Positions 1-12,616 of a stretch of DNA of 64,000 bases are shown one piece after another. A model generated the notes under the pieces. The model searched no databases. It was not told where the DNA came from and saw nothing but the letters and a program-made list of their open reading frames with translations. The first letter of the stretch is position 1; every line of letters starts with the position of its first letter. The position numbers and the translations under genes are program-made. Origin of the DNA: Ooceraea biroi (lineage: Eukaryota; Arthropoda; Insecta; Hymenoptera; Formicidae); assembly GCF_003672135.1 (NCBI RefSeq), contig NC_039517.1, forward strand, positions 9,076,601 through 9,140,600. The letters run 5' to 3'.

Positions 1-1508
1 CCGGCGTCTCTCGGCGTCGGCCGTGAGCGTGCCGAGTCAGATTCGCTCCAGTCGTACGCTGACCGTCGAGTACGCGAGACCGCTCGTGAGACAACTCGCC
101 GCCAGCCACGTAGCCACGAGTCCCGGCTGTCAAGCCCCAGCTGTTAGACCGGCCGTCAAACTGACAGGCCTATCGAGAAGCAAACGGAGACTCGCATCTC
201 GCGCAAATCCCGCGTGTGTGCAGTATTCCTCGTCGCGACAACGCGTGCAAACTGATCGCTTGATGTCAGTGGGAGGACCGGTCGATTGATTCGCCGTCTG
301 TTTGTCGCGAGATCACGCAGTTTCCGCTTGCTCGAGGAGCTCGAGGATCATCTCTTCGAGCAGCTAGGACAAGTCGCGTCATCGGGAGCGGCACGACGAG
401 CGTGGGAGGAATTAATTGATATCCCACGCGCTGCGTAAATAGCGGAAGGCTGGCGTCGGTGACGCTATTGATGAGTCCACCTGTGGCAAACAAACATTGC
501 ACAGCTGACAGCCGGTGAGACGCGTTATAGAAGGTCGGAGCCGCTGCACCTGTTGTTACGCGTACCTGCGGCGCGAGAATACAAATCTGTCAAATCCGCA
601 AGTGCACTCGCGATTCCACGCAACGACGAACATCTGGAATTTTTCCGGGATCCTTTTTCAAGTCGAGAGACCTCGCCGAAATTTCAAGGACGTCGGAGCC
701 AGGCTTCTCGCTCGGGCACGAGGGTTCGCCGCCTCCTAAACGAATTTAACGAGCGGGCCAATTCGTGCCACTTCACGCAGCGTCGCGAGCGATCACGGCT
801 CTGGTGTTACCTTCTCCCTCTTTCTTTCTCTCCGTCGTCCGGCTGTGCACAACGTCGAAAGTTGACTGACCGAAAGTTGACTCACGAGATCGCGAGTCAT
901 TCTCTCGGGCTGTGGTGATCGTCGTGTCGGGACGTAATCGTACGTGCGCGTTCCTCGCGGTCTTATCGCCGTTGTCACCGCCGAAGAAACATCGTCGATA
1001 CTCGTGTTGTTCGCACGTTGCCGATTGCGCCTTGCGACAGTCCTGCGTCGAAACCGCGACAAGCTCTGGCCTTGACTCTGAAATCAACTCCGTCTGATTG
1101 TCTCATCAACGTGGATCGATTGAAATCTACTCGATCAAAGTAAGAAGAAAGAATCGAAGAAAGCGAAGCTTCCCAAGCGGCGGTGCTACGTTCATCAAAG
1201 GAATTAAGTCATTTACCTTCGCCTTCGAATTGAGCATCAATTAATCTTTGAATCAGGATCTTTCACGATGAAAGAGAACAGAGATTCCTAAAAGACTACA
1301 AGACTACTTTTCAATATCTCCACGTTTGATCCCTCCTGATCGTAAATCGCAATCAACTCAAATCACAGCAATCCTCCAAGTCGCTCGATCCTCCTTCGAG
1401 GATCTCCCTCGATCCTCCTTCGAGGATCTCCCTCGATCCTTCTTTGAGAAGGACTTGATTGACGTCGGGCGGACCTTGACACGTGCCAGCTTTACGTTTT
1501 CGACGTCA
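1..1508. other. gene-free GC-rich left flank
   Basis: I see no convincing exon here. The first kilobase is rich in CpG and has short overlapping frames on both strands with no consistent codon bias. The stretch from about 1080 to 1370 is more AT-rich. A perfect-looking initiator (TCATTC, A at 899) has no DPE at the required distance. The sequence could be 5' flank, leader or intron upstream of exon A. A 24-bp tandem repeat lies at its right end and is listed separately. Confidence 0.5.
1384..1452. repeat. 24-bp tandem repeat, about 2.8 copies
   Basis: Units start at 1384, 1408 and 1432. The first two are identical and the third diverges after nine bases. Each unit contains a 7-bp inverted repeat, GATCCTC-cttc-GAGGATC. 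In one plus-strand frame the array reads as repeats of SSFEDLPR. The frame that carries exon A is different, so the peptide repeat is probably a by-product. Confidence 0.85.
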
Positions 1509-1690
1509 GGATTAAGTGCCCGAGGACGGGGGCCGTTAGGAGGGTCGGTCACGTGCCACCTGTTACAAGCCGATCCGCGGTGCGGAAGAGCCGCGGGTCC
1601 TCCTCGCATATCAGCGTGTCGGCGGTCAGGAGGTCGCAGGAGAATGCGACCCCGCGCGACGACACGGTCCTGGCTGATCCTGGTGGTAGA

Positions 1691-1892
1691 ATGTTGACGG
1701 CCCGATCAGGGCCTCTCGGGCTCGGCGTGCCGCGAACCCTGGGGCCCGCAGAAGGGAGTGATCACCTCTTCCTGCTGCCGGAACGTGCACTCATAATGGA
1801 CAGCACCCACCTGCGCCAGGACCTGGCCGGCCTCGACTTTAACCTGCACCTGAATCTACTGCACACCGCGCCCCGCGGCAACGTCTGGCTAT
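1691..1892 (+). CDS. candidate alternative first coding exon A, product unknown
   Basis: The frame opens with ATG at 1691 and has a second in-frame ATG at 1796 with the better start context (ATAATGG). It runs to 1892, where it meets a strong donor, CTAT|GTGAGT, leaving one base of a codon (phase 1). Most codons end in G or C, unlike the surrounding DNA, and I saw no long open frame on the minus strand here. The last residues before the joint are RGNVWL. Coding-like composition continues upstream in the same frame to a possible acceptor (TTTTCGACGTCAG, ending 1508). The exon could therefore be internal, spanning 1509-1892, instead of an initiating exon. The peptide is leucine-rich, with no signal peptide or recognised domain. 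I do not recognise the protein. The exon call is fairly secure, but the start is not. Confidence 0.6.
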
Positions 1893-3280
1893 GTGAGTTG
1901 ATCACCAATTTTCTTGACGAGGAGTTTTTATTCCCGACGTGGAGTCGAGTTTCTTCCTTTCGATTTCGTTTGCTCCGAATTTCTTTGACTTTTATCCATT
2001 TTTGCGAAAGGAATTGATGAGATTAAAATTTCTTTTGATAGAACGAAAGTTTACTTTCGCGGAAATGATAGAATATTACCTAATGCTACCGATATGAATC
2101 ACTTATTGAGGGTTTTACTTTTATTCGTTTTCCTGAATCTCTGAATATGCGGCTGTTAAGTTGGCGGATATTATATAATCGGATTCTCAATTATTTCGAG
2201 TATTATTCAGAATATTAACCTGAGAAAGTATTTGAAATTACAAAAATAATCTGGATATTTGAGATCACGTAGTAATATAAACAACCATCGGCATCTATCC
2301 ATTACCAGAAAACACCGATAATAACCGGATACTCGCAATATCTAGTTGAGAGACTAGTCTTCGAGTGACCATTAGCTTATCTACACCAAAAGAAAGAAAT
2401 ACCTCGGACGGTAATAACTTACGATGATTCCATGCGAAACGATAACTATTTTCCAGGTTCTCCGATATATTTACGTATTTGTTTCTTCTTATTTCGGAAT
2501 AAATTGCATCCAAGTAGTAATAGGAAGAATCACACCTAAATGTTTTACCAACGCTACTCTTATCACTAATCTTATCGCTACTCTTATACTAATATTATAA
2601 GATAAAATTTTCCTCTGAAATAGTTGATAAATTTGACAAGATGAGTCGGACAAGATAAATTCGTGCCTGCGATTTTTCCAATTCCTAACACGATATTATC
2701 TTAAATATTGGTTCGGCGAACCACACCTTCGTGTCGCGTGTCTCCTATCTCCTGTCTGTGGTTCCTGTCAGAAAGAGTTAGGTTGCGTCAGCGAAGCTCG
2801 ACATCGATGATAAAGTGTCACACGAGGATGTTCTCGTACCGCGCGCGCGTATTTTGTAGTACTTGATTATCTCACAGAGAAACCCTGAGTATGAACTCGT
2901 AGATGTATCCCGGCAACACGAAACGAGATGCATTGTAAACCGGGTCGCTCTTCTTTCATAGTCTTTCCTGTGCCAGTCCGCGTAATAGTTCGTGGCATCT
3001 TGCTGACGATAGCTCTTCCGCGAAAAGCCGCGATATCGAATTGCTCTCTCGCGAGATCGTCGGCTGCGATTTTCACCGGGATCTCACAGGGCGAAGCTAC
3101 AAGCGAGGATGAAAAATGAGAGAATTGCAGTAACCGACTGCCCGTAATTCCTTTCGTCAGGGAAGTCGCGAGAAGAAAAGAAATAAAACAGAATGGCAGA
3201 TATAAAGAGAGCGTTTCATTCGTGGCTAGTAAAAGGTGCCCAGCTCCGAAACCCGGAGTTCAAAAAGAGATAAGAAAGTA

Positions 3281-3313
3281 CAGAGAGAGAGAGAGAAAGA
3301 GAAAGAGAGAGAC
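3281..3313. repeat. GA-rich simple repeat
   Basis: A run of GA dinucleotides with a few extra A bases, in the form GAGAGAAAGAGAAAGAG. It is low-complexity sequence and a potential GAGA-factor site, but no promoter elements were found beside it. Confidence 0.85.
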
Positions 3314-4907
3314 AGCTAACGGGTGCGCCGTGAAATTATCGCGGCAGTATCGCCAATTAAGCGCTTTTTTAAACGCCGTAAGAACGTAAGAGCCGCGCTC
3401 GTAAAAGAATGCTGTGCGATTATGATGCTTCCGTCATCGCGATTTTATTTACGAGCGTAACCAGCGCGCCAGCACAACCGAACGGCCACAGAGGAACGGC
3501 TGTTAATTTGGTGGATGGAAATTTAATTAACGCGAATCGGTGCGTTTGTCTTCGTCCGCTACCGAGATCGTCACGCGCGCGCGATCGCGAAATGGTTGCC
3601 TCCCGTGAACGTATTTATTAGATGCGCGGGTGCATCGATCACCTCTTACGAACAGGTCTTATGGGCAATTATTACAACGTATCATTTTCCTCGCCTACGA
3701 TAATTGGGCAATAATTGGAGCGGGCTAAGAAGAATAATTAACACACGTTCGAGCTGCCGTCGTAGTCAGAGGATACTTTACGCTGGAGCGAATTTTCCCT
3801 GGGAATCTTCGTGCGAAGTTATTTTACGGACGCGTTAACGATGAAATTACTCGTTCTGGTCTTGCGGAAAGTTTCCCGCGAGACCTTTCGGCGCTGTTAA
3901 TGACATACGAACGTATGTGAATTTAATCCAGAAGACAGAAAGCTTTACACTTCCCGGAAGATATAGATCATTTGTCAAATGGATGAAAATGGATGGTTGT
4001 TTTGAAATTCCTGCAGGAATTTACAGGAAAGTATGTTTACAAGCGGATTACAAAAATGCTTCTGAAAAGATCGTTACTGATTATTATACCATAGCGAAGA
4101 TGTATGATTAGATGAGAATTTCATTAAGAAATCGTGACTTCGCTGTTCCATATTTATCACGTGTTGTTTCTTATTTGGTTCTTAATGCCGAGCGCGAAAT
4201 GACGCGTGACGCATGTAATGCTCGGACATTTGCGCGAAATATCGGCTGGACGGTCGCGTGGAAGTCGCCATATCCTTAGTGAATAGTATTAAGCTGAGAG
4301 AGGCGCGTTATCTTGCATCTTCTCTCGCGCGATTACGCGACGCTCGCAAAAAGATCGTTACGATTTATATATTTATCAGTGGTTGGTCTACCGTATTATT
4401 ACGGTTTTTGCACCAGCGGTTAATTCGCAGTGTTATTACCCGTGTTTGCGAAGCTCGTACTCGGCCGGTAGGATGTTGCACACTCCTGGGACGTATTGGT
4501 CGCACATCCCCCTTTTGTTCTTTTTAATTACAGCCACTGTCCTCGCTAAACCCGCCCGCCTGACAGCGCGCCGCGAAATGATTTATGAAACTATCCGGGA
4601 TGCGTGAGCATGTTCTTCTGCTTTCCTGGCGCGCTCGGATATTACCTGTGGTAGACGTGATACCCGATTTGATACACGAGAATGTTACCATTTGGATTTC
4701 CTGGTCCTTACCTCGTTAAAATATACGACCGCGCGCGAGAGGCACGCGGCGTCGACGTACACCTCGAATGAGGCCGGGTGGAATCATGGAAAACCAAAGT
4801 GCCTCTGGGAATAAATGGAGATCCAAGACTTCTCGAGAAGATCGGGGAACACGTGAATCCTGGCTGCGATTCGCAAATCCGAAAATAAAATGAGTTAAGA
4901 GTAGAAC

Positions 4908-4909
<2 letters not shown>

Positions 4910-4941
<32 letters not shown>
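4910..4941. repeat. (GA)16 microsatellite
   Basis: Uninterrupted GA repeat of about 32 bases in otherwise ordinary intron-like DNA. On the minus strand it gives a serine-leucine run in two frames, which should not be taken as coding. Confidence 0.95.
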
Positions 4942-4943
<2 letters not shown>

Positions 4944-7900
4944 CACACAAATGTGCGAATTCCTGCAAATTTTCCAGAACGAAAATGCAATAATCATAGA
5001 TCGTCACAATGTTCGCAAGACTACTTAAGTGTTGAAATTCCGACACGTCATTTTAATTTAATTTTAATTTATGTGGAAATTTATGACTTTCGCGCGACTG
5101 CAAAGGATAGATGATGCCTAGCTCGGGCCAATTCGCGCAGGTGTCGCGGAATTATTTCACACTAGTGTGTAGTGTGGTATTAGCCTTGCGCCCGTACGTT
5201 TGCACCGGCGAATGTTACACTTTCGAATGCCAATTTGCCGAGTGGAGGCCGTGCCACGCTCGCAGGACGAACGATCCGCGAGGAATTGCAGACTCGATTG
5301 CGAATTAGGATCGGTGTAAAATTCGCTCATTTACGAAACACCGCGAACTGCCGTGTTTACGTTGCAATTTTGCATCACTATCGTATAAAATTTCCCAGCC
5401 GCTGTTAACTTTCTTATGAGATCGGTAACGCAATTAAAATACCATAACTAATGAGCTGGGCGCGCCGCGGTAATTAATTAAATATTTCAGAAACATCGTA
5501 ATAAAATAAATGCATCTCAGAAAGATACTGTTAAAATCTAATATAATATTTATGGCGCGGAGTAACATGCAATCGCGATCCCGTTTGCGTTACGAATATC
5601 GCGACTTTGTCAGCACTGCTTGAATACTTAATCTTTTTTTTGCAAGCATTCGTGTAAGGAAAATAATGACAGACGTTTACGCGAACATCGTAGCTACGTG
5701 ATTGAAGAGATTGCCTCCTGCACTTGTGTGCACGGTCGCGATGATTTACAACCGCAGCATGTTACAGCACATCTGCTTGTTACGCCATTCGCTTATACGA
5801 AGCGTGATTAGTACCGATGGAAAGTTAAGGTCGCGAGAGAATCGCAAGGTATCGTTCCGCTGAATAAAGCGCGTTTGAATGCAAGTCCCACGCGTGCACG
5901 CCGCGCGTTGCACGTTACAAAAAGACGAATTTACTGTTTTCAACGAAAGAGACCAATTTCTTTCTCCGCGCGGAATTAAGGTTTGTTGAATAATTCACAA
6001 AAACCGACCGTTTATCGCGTTTACGCGCAGCAAAGTTGTGTTACGCAAGTACATAAATGTTACTTTAGCACGCGCGACCGATACTTTTCGTTTTATCATT
6101 AATCATGCTAATACGAGCGCTATTTTTGAATCAGATTTCGTGAGACGCACTTCCGAGTAATTTAATGAAACCTTGCCCGACCATTATTATTACACATGAG
6201 CGCGCACGATACCGTTTGCATCACCGCGATTACTTCATTTCCATGGTCGCATTCTTACATGTCTCACGACAAAATTGTTTTTAGCGATCGCCTTGGCACT
6301 TTTATTTAATCGTATTCTTCCCGTGAAGAACTTAGCATATTATTTATTAATTCACTTTGAAAAAAAAAACAAGAAATCGATATGATATGTATGTGATCTG
6401 CACAGTCTGTACTTGTAGAATATTCTATTCTTTCGAACTCGTTACATTGCCATTTTTTATTACATATCCGAAGTAAATAATGGATTTAGATTTTTATTCC
6501 TTCGTTGACAACAATTTTGTTCAAATAACTGTCACTTCAAAAACTGCAATCATTCGTAGACCCTTTGGTAACGTCGCTAAATATTTTCGCAAAAATCTCG
6601 CAAGCAACTTCAAAGAGCGTCATGGGGAAATATCCGACAGTGACGTTATCTGCTATTCCTCCAGCGAACCGGATTAATAAACGAGATTAATTGACTTCTG
6701 TGCGGACCTTGGGAATGGAGTGGCGGCGCCGTTCAGCGTCGAAACGCGGCGCAAGTCCTTTATCCCCGGGCGTTTATTCCGGTCGATTAGACGTTCGGTT
6801 GCCAGATTGCAACTTGATCGATGGTAATCCGATCGCTCATAGTCTAATTGCTGTCCCCGGAAGGGTGGCGAGTGCACTCAAGAGTGCTGCGACGTGCACG
6901 CGTCATCTTTCGCAAGTTCAAGATTAGCGGCACGCTGATAAGCGCGAAACGAAATCCCCTTCTTTTTGTCTCATTTGTCACCGTTTTTTTTTCTTTTTTC
7001 GACGACGATGTGTCGCCATGTCACGCACGCGAAAAGCTAAAAGTATTACATATGCTAACAAGGTGATATTCTTCCCCTGGACGAGGCTGCTTCCGCGAGA
7101 CTAATGGCTTGAGACTTGGAGTTTGCGATAAGTGGCGCAAGTGTGTCACAGTTATTAAAAGCTTTCGCGGCAGACATGACGAGCGTTTCGAGCGCACTGA
7201 AGGCGACCTACGTGGCGTTTTCTCATTTTTCCCGCCTACAATTGCAGCATTAGCTTTTCTTTTGCGTTACGTTTTCTTTTATGGAACGGCGAGTCTCATC
7301 ACAAGTCAGCTGTTTCGAACAAAGACTGTGATTCATCGGTACCGTTGTTTGGCGAAATGTGATTAAAACTTCGGGATTTTTACAGTGGACGCGCTGTGAG
7401 TGATATAAGCGTAAGATAAAACAGTTCGAAGCAATTAAAGAAGAAATTCAGAAGAAAGATCTTATAAATCGAGCAAATTGCTCAGTTTTTTCCTCCGCTC
7501 GTTATGACGTCGCACACGAGCAAATATTGGAGATAATTACTGAATGCTAAATTCGACGGCGTATGTAGCCTGTCATATTTATGAAATTAATGTGTCGTTG
7601 CATCGCGCCAATGATGTGTCAGCCGGAACCGGACTTCGGCTGATCTCGCGGAGCGTTCCCACGTTACGTCAAATTACAGTGGCGGCCGTAGGACGTAATT
7701 CGAAGAGAATTTCGCGGCTAAATGAAGTGAAATCGACGCAACGCACAGAACTGTAACCACACCCTGCGTGCAGCGAAGGCCTTTGTAATTACCACCGTCG
7801 AAACGCGGGGAATTGACCGTGCCTTCCGTTCCCGAATCCCGGAAGCACGTGCCTCACGACGAAGCACGTAACCAACGTGTGTGTAACAAGGTAAATCGCG

Positions 7901-10900
7901 CCCGAGTTCGTCTTGTTGCATAATCGGATTACCAAAGCTCCCGAGGCGCTTTTGTTGCGGTGAATCGACGAGCCACCGATGGCGCGAAATTGAATTATCC
8001 CAAACGAACGTACGAATCATCCGCGTATATCGTAAAAGTATTGTAATTACCGCTAATTTCTCGATTGAATGATCGAGCAGCTTGTAGTAACACGGAATAA
8101 ACGACGCGTGCAGCCTAATTAGTCTCGAATCAAAGTAAACGCTCTTTAACGGAAATTCGATTTTTCGCGATTTTAATTTCGAGATTCCCAGCGAGATCGA
8201 TTGACGCGTTATTACGACGTCGATACGTCATCGAAATACGGTGCGGGATTGAATCCACTTCGCCACCGTGCAAATACGCCGTGTCGTGTTTTGACAGCGA
8301 CGTTTCAGCGAGGATGAGTCAAGTCCGCGGCAGACGTTGATGTTGCAACCGGCATGAATCGCCGCTTTAAACGCACATTCTTTCTTCAGTCGAGCCTGCC
8401 TTTCAACCGAGGTCTACGCAATGACTCGATGATAGAATTACGAAGAGATACTTAACGGTCGATAACCATACTCAATGGCAGCGGTGACATTAGGTTTCTC
8501 TTGGCGCTCCTAAAGAGAGGATCCTCCAGGCGGTATCGAGAAGCGCCAATACAAAGGCAGTGCTGTTCATTCTCCGAGTCCGAGAGGCAGCCTATCGATC
8601 GATTGGTACACACTGTTGCAGATGCACACGAGTGCGCACCGACCGCGCGATAATAAACCGCGCGTCTCCGTGAAGCTGTTCCGCGAGGAGATCTCTCGAA
8701 TATAATTAACGTTTTAATGGCCGATGAATAGGCCATTTTTTTCTTAAGAGTTTCATGACAAGTCGAGCTTCCTCGTGGATGAATGGTCTGCGAATACTAT
8801 TAAATCGTACTGCCGTAATTATCAGCTGAGCTTTAAAATCGATAGGCCTTAAAATAGCACGGATGTGGCATACTTCTTTCGTCCACGTGTGGCTTCAATC
8901 ATAAATTTTACGCGGACTGTCATCTTGCAAGTGCAGTCATTGCATTAGCGATAAATAAATGTATTTGCAGTTGAACTTCTACAAATCTTCTCATTGATCC
9001 TCAATCTCGCGTTCGCATATGTTGCTACTATAAATATAATTTGCTAACTTCTTGTACTTACCTTTTTATCTCTTACAAATGAACGTTAGGGATTTATTTC
9101 TTATGATCGATATGATTTATCTCTCGATATGATTTATCTCGAGACGGTCTCTCGTTCTCTCGAGATGAGAGCACGAGTTCTTTAACGGTTAGAAAAATGT
9201 GCTGATGCATTTTCATTACAGAATTTCGTGGGAGAAACGTAGCGTCATTAAGATACTTCCCACGCGCTTCGCGCGGCGATTTATCGCCCAATAAGACGGA
9301 CGCGAGTGTGGAACAAGAAATACTCATATCCCAAGGGAATAGTTTTGCAAAAACTTCGTCTTCCGCTTTTAAGTTTTCATGAGTTCTCGCATGATTTGCG
9401 AAAGCGCGCATCGTCTCTCATCCGTATCGATTCTTTCTATGCACCGCGCAATCTTGAAATTGCCTGTAAATATACCACCGTGGTGTGTAAACCACGCGGA
9501 ATTTACGCAAGTGCGTGCGATCGGCGAGGCCAAATGTCGGAGTCTCACGATCAATACTATCGTTCCCGTTTCGTTCAAGCTTTTAATGCGAGTCTAAATG
9601 CCATTTCTTATTCCTGCCGTCTTTATGTATTATATATAAACTGGTTTTATCGTATTCCATTTTTTCTTAAAGAATTTAACCAACTTGAGAGAAACTTGCG
9701 TTTTTATTTTTATTTGATAACTTCTATAATCTGTAAAATTTTCTGCATGAATGTAAATGATAACTTCTTAGAAGCTTCATGAAGGAGATGAATGAGAGAT
9801 ATCATGAACAAGATACAAAATGAATCTCAAAATCCAAAATTTAGTCAAACACGTGCCAGATTCACTTGACTTTTGAGATCTACGATTGTTTGATGAACAA
9901 ACGCACACTTTCACGTGACGACCACAGTGTAAGAGCCTGGCTCTAACACATATCATGGTCTTGATCCACGACTACAAAATTCCATTAGCGGGAAGACCGT
10001 ATTGTTCATTCAGCAACCAGTTTCTCAACGGAAACTCGATGGTCCGGTTGTACGTGTCACGCATGTTCCATCGGCTTGACAACCATTCATTTTATCTCGA
10101 TCATTCACTTGACTCTGCCATTACTTTTCACGGCACGGTGCTCGCGTTTTTTCCGTTTCGAGCGACGTTCTGCTCGCGCCGAGGATTCTGAGATCACAAT
10201 CAGTTCTCATCCGGAGAACGCAATCACTCTTATCACTTTCGAACGATCCTTGATATATCTATTTATATGAACGTCAAAATAGAGAAAGCCAGTCGTGCGT
10301 AATATCGCAAGTAATTACATAATTACATCACAATATGATGGATAATTATGAATGTTTCATAGAAGATTGAGAGAAAATTTAACGGTGTCAAAACAAAATC
10401 TACATTTTACATGCATAACGAGATACTTAAGTAAATGCATAGTTACGTCAAATGAGCAGACAAATGATACATATCGAGCATGCGGAGAGAGGGGAGAGAG
10501 AGAAACATGAAAGGAATCACGGAGCAAAGGCTAAGGTAATTTCACGCTATCCTACCCGATGGCCGTGGTCAGTGTATGTATATCGTACCGGTACCGATCG
10601 CGCGATCAAGCAAAGAATGCGCAATGCCGATCCTGTTCCGTTATTATCCGGAGGACACGTAACAAAGGTGGCTGCTGCGAAATCGCATATTCGTGTACCC
10701 CGTCCTTTTAGCGCGGCGCCCGTTACGCCATTCTCTGCTCGAGTCCGTGGCGCATTCGAATTTAATTAAATTCGCGGTTCGGTTTGAAGTCTGACATCGT
10801 TATGAGCGTTCACGCACGACTTTACGATCGCCCGACAGAAATTTCAGCGTGCACGCCGGCTCGTAATCACCATCGGTCCACTAAAAAGCAAATCGCGCTG

Positions 10901-12534
10901 CCGCGCGCGCGAAAGGTTGAAGGTGTATTTAAGCGTTTTTCATGTACGCGTTAATTGTACGGCACTCGCGGTCTGTCCAGTCTGTTTTATCGCACGGCAA
11001 TTCTCGCGAAATGATCTCTCCTGAAAAATTGCAGCAGGACACATTTTTATCATTGTATCGAGCTATTTCAGGACTGTTCCGACAAATTGCCGCACGTGGG
11101 ACAACTTTTACGACGCCGTTACCTCCGCCGCGTACAATTTTTCTAGCGAGAAAAGCCATTTTTCCGGCAATACGACGTTTACAGTTTGCTTCTCGCCGAG
11201 TCTTTAATTGCAGCGCGGTCCCCTCTCGGGACTATCAAAGTGTTTAAAGCCCGTTTTATGTGGCGAACTTTTCATCCAAGCGTGTCCTGGTGTGCACGTT
11301 TCTGACTCGAGTCAACCGTAAGTCGATTCAGGCGCGAGGGATCAAGAGTTCGCGAACCTGTTTCTCGCATCGCAGGTTCCGAGCTCGCCGGCTGATTTCG
11401 GCGGGCAATGGACGTACCCGGAAATTCGTGGCTCGTGTGCACCGGCTAGCCGTATCGATCTTTATCGCGGTTCAGTGTCTCGGGGCAAAGACGGGTCACG
11501 AGCGACGGTTTATCGGCGAGATTATCTCGACTCCGCCCGTTATATCGGCTACCGTGTAATCGAGTGCTGCGCCACGAACGAAAAGAAAATCCGGGAGAGC
11601 CTGTTCGCGAGGTGCTGCCGCGTCATGCCGCGTCATTAACTCCATAGAAACTTTGCCATCGCGTCCCGATTCCTGGAAACTGTTTTTGCGTTTTTGCAGT
11701 CTTCGGGAAGGGTTGCAGGATCTACCTCAATTTTTCTTGATGATGGAACGTTGAGAATGAGAAAACCGCACGCAAAACGTGCCTCCTGAAAATGCGGTCG
11801 GGTGTTAAAAATTTCTTGATGCTCCATCAGGTATTTCTTGAAGGAATTTCTTGAAGGACTTTGGTTATGATTAAATTATTACGCACGACAACGACGACGT
11901 CGACGTGCTAATCAGTCGAGAATGCTCAAGGAAATTCCGCGAAACACAGTCACAAGAACAAGAGTTTCTCATTGTTCTTCGTTCGGGGTGCTGAACAACG
12001 AGGAGTCATCGGTGCTATGAGACCGGATCTCCGCTTGCTTTCATTTCCTTTCGTTTAATATCGCCGCGATTTGCCGTCGTGTCGTGCGAGCACCTTCGAC
12101 GTGAGCGAACCGCTAATGCGTTACATGTACAGGGTGTCTCAGGCCGATGCCGGCTTTCAAAGCATACCCACTTGGCGATTTTTATAGTTAGACTTGGAAA
12201 CGGACATCTACGTTTAACACTGATGGTGCTTGGAAAACAGCAAGTCTCGGACTAATTAGCCAAAATTTTGTAACGAGTCATCTCGTTAGAGGCTCTCCAA
12301 TTAGCGAGAGAGCCCGAGTCATCGCGGCAACTCACGCACAGACAAGAGGTACCGTTCTGTTCGAAGCCGGTTTACGGCAAGGCGCAGTAAAATTGTGCGT
12401 GAATTAATCTCCAGTAGATCGGCTGAAGCGTATGTGCTCGTTCGCGCTGTAAAACTTTACGCGTGGTTTGTTCCACGGGCATCATCTCCACATGATCCGG
12501 CATTAGGCTCGGACGGGATCCAAGAGGAGCTCTG

Positions 12535-12616
12535 ATGATTTTAGAATCCGCGGCCGCGAATCTTGCCTTAACGCGGCAAGGAATCTTCGTCCGCAAGGAG
12601 GTTGAAAAAGCACGCG
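12535..12616 (+). CDS. weak candidate alternative first exon, unknown product
   Basis: An ATG at 12535 opens 27 codons that end at a full-consensus donor, CGCG|GTAAGTGC, in phase 1 with a leftover G. That phase matches exons A and B, and joining to exon C would give a Gly codon. The peptide ends in FVRKEVEKAR and has no recognised domain. Codon bias is only moderate, there are competing minus-strand frames over the same bases, and strong donors occur by chance many times in this window. It is listed because donor quality and phase agree, but it may well be chance. Confidence 0.18.

Larger units (their letters stand above)
1893..12534. other. long intron-like stretch, no supported gene
   Basis: This is AT-richer DNA with scattered short frames on both strands, none with codon bias or recognisable motifs. 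It holds GA-rich simple repeats near 3281 and 4910 and the palindrome TCTCGCGAGA at 3047-3056. A 65-codon ATG frame at 6480-6677 is noted as a finding only. A short phrase (ACAGGGTGTC, 12129) may be a transposon remnant. If exon A belongs to the proposed long gene, this is part of its first intron. Confidence 0.6.

Noticed and set aside
9306..9782. 158-codon plus-strand frame
   Set aside because: It starts from GTG rather than ATG, has no codon bias, overlaps minus-strand frames and has no recognisable domain.
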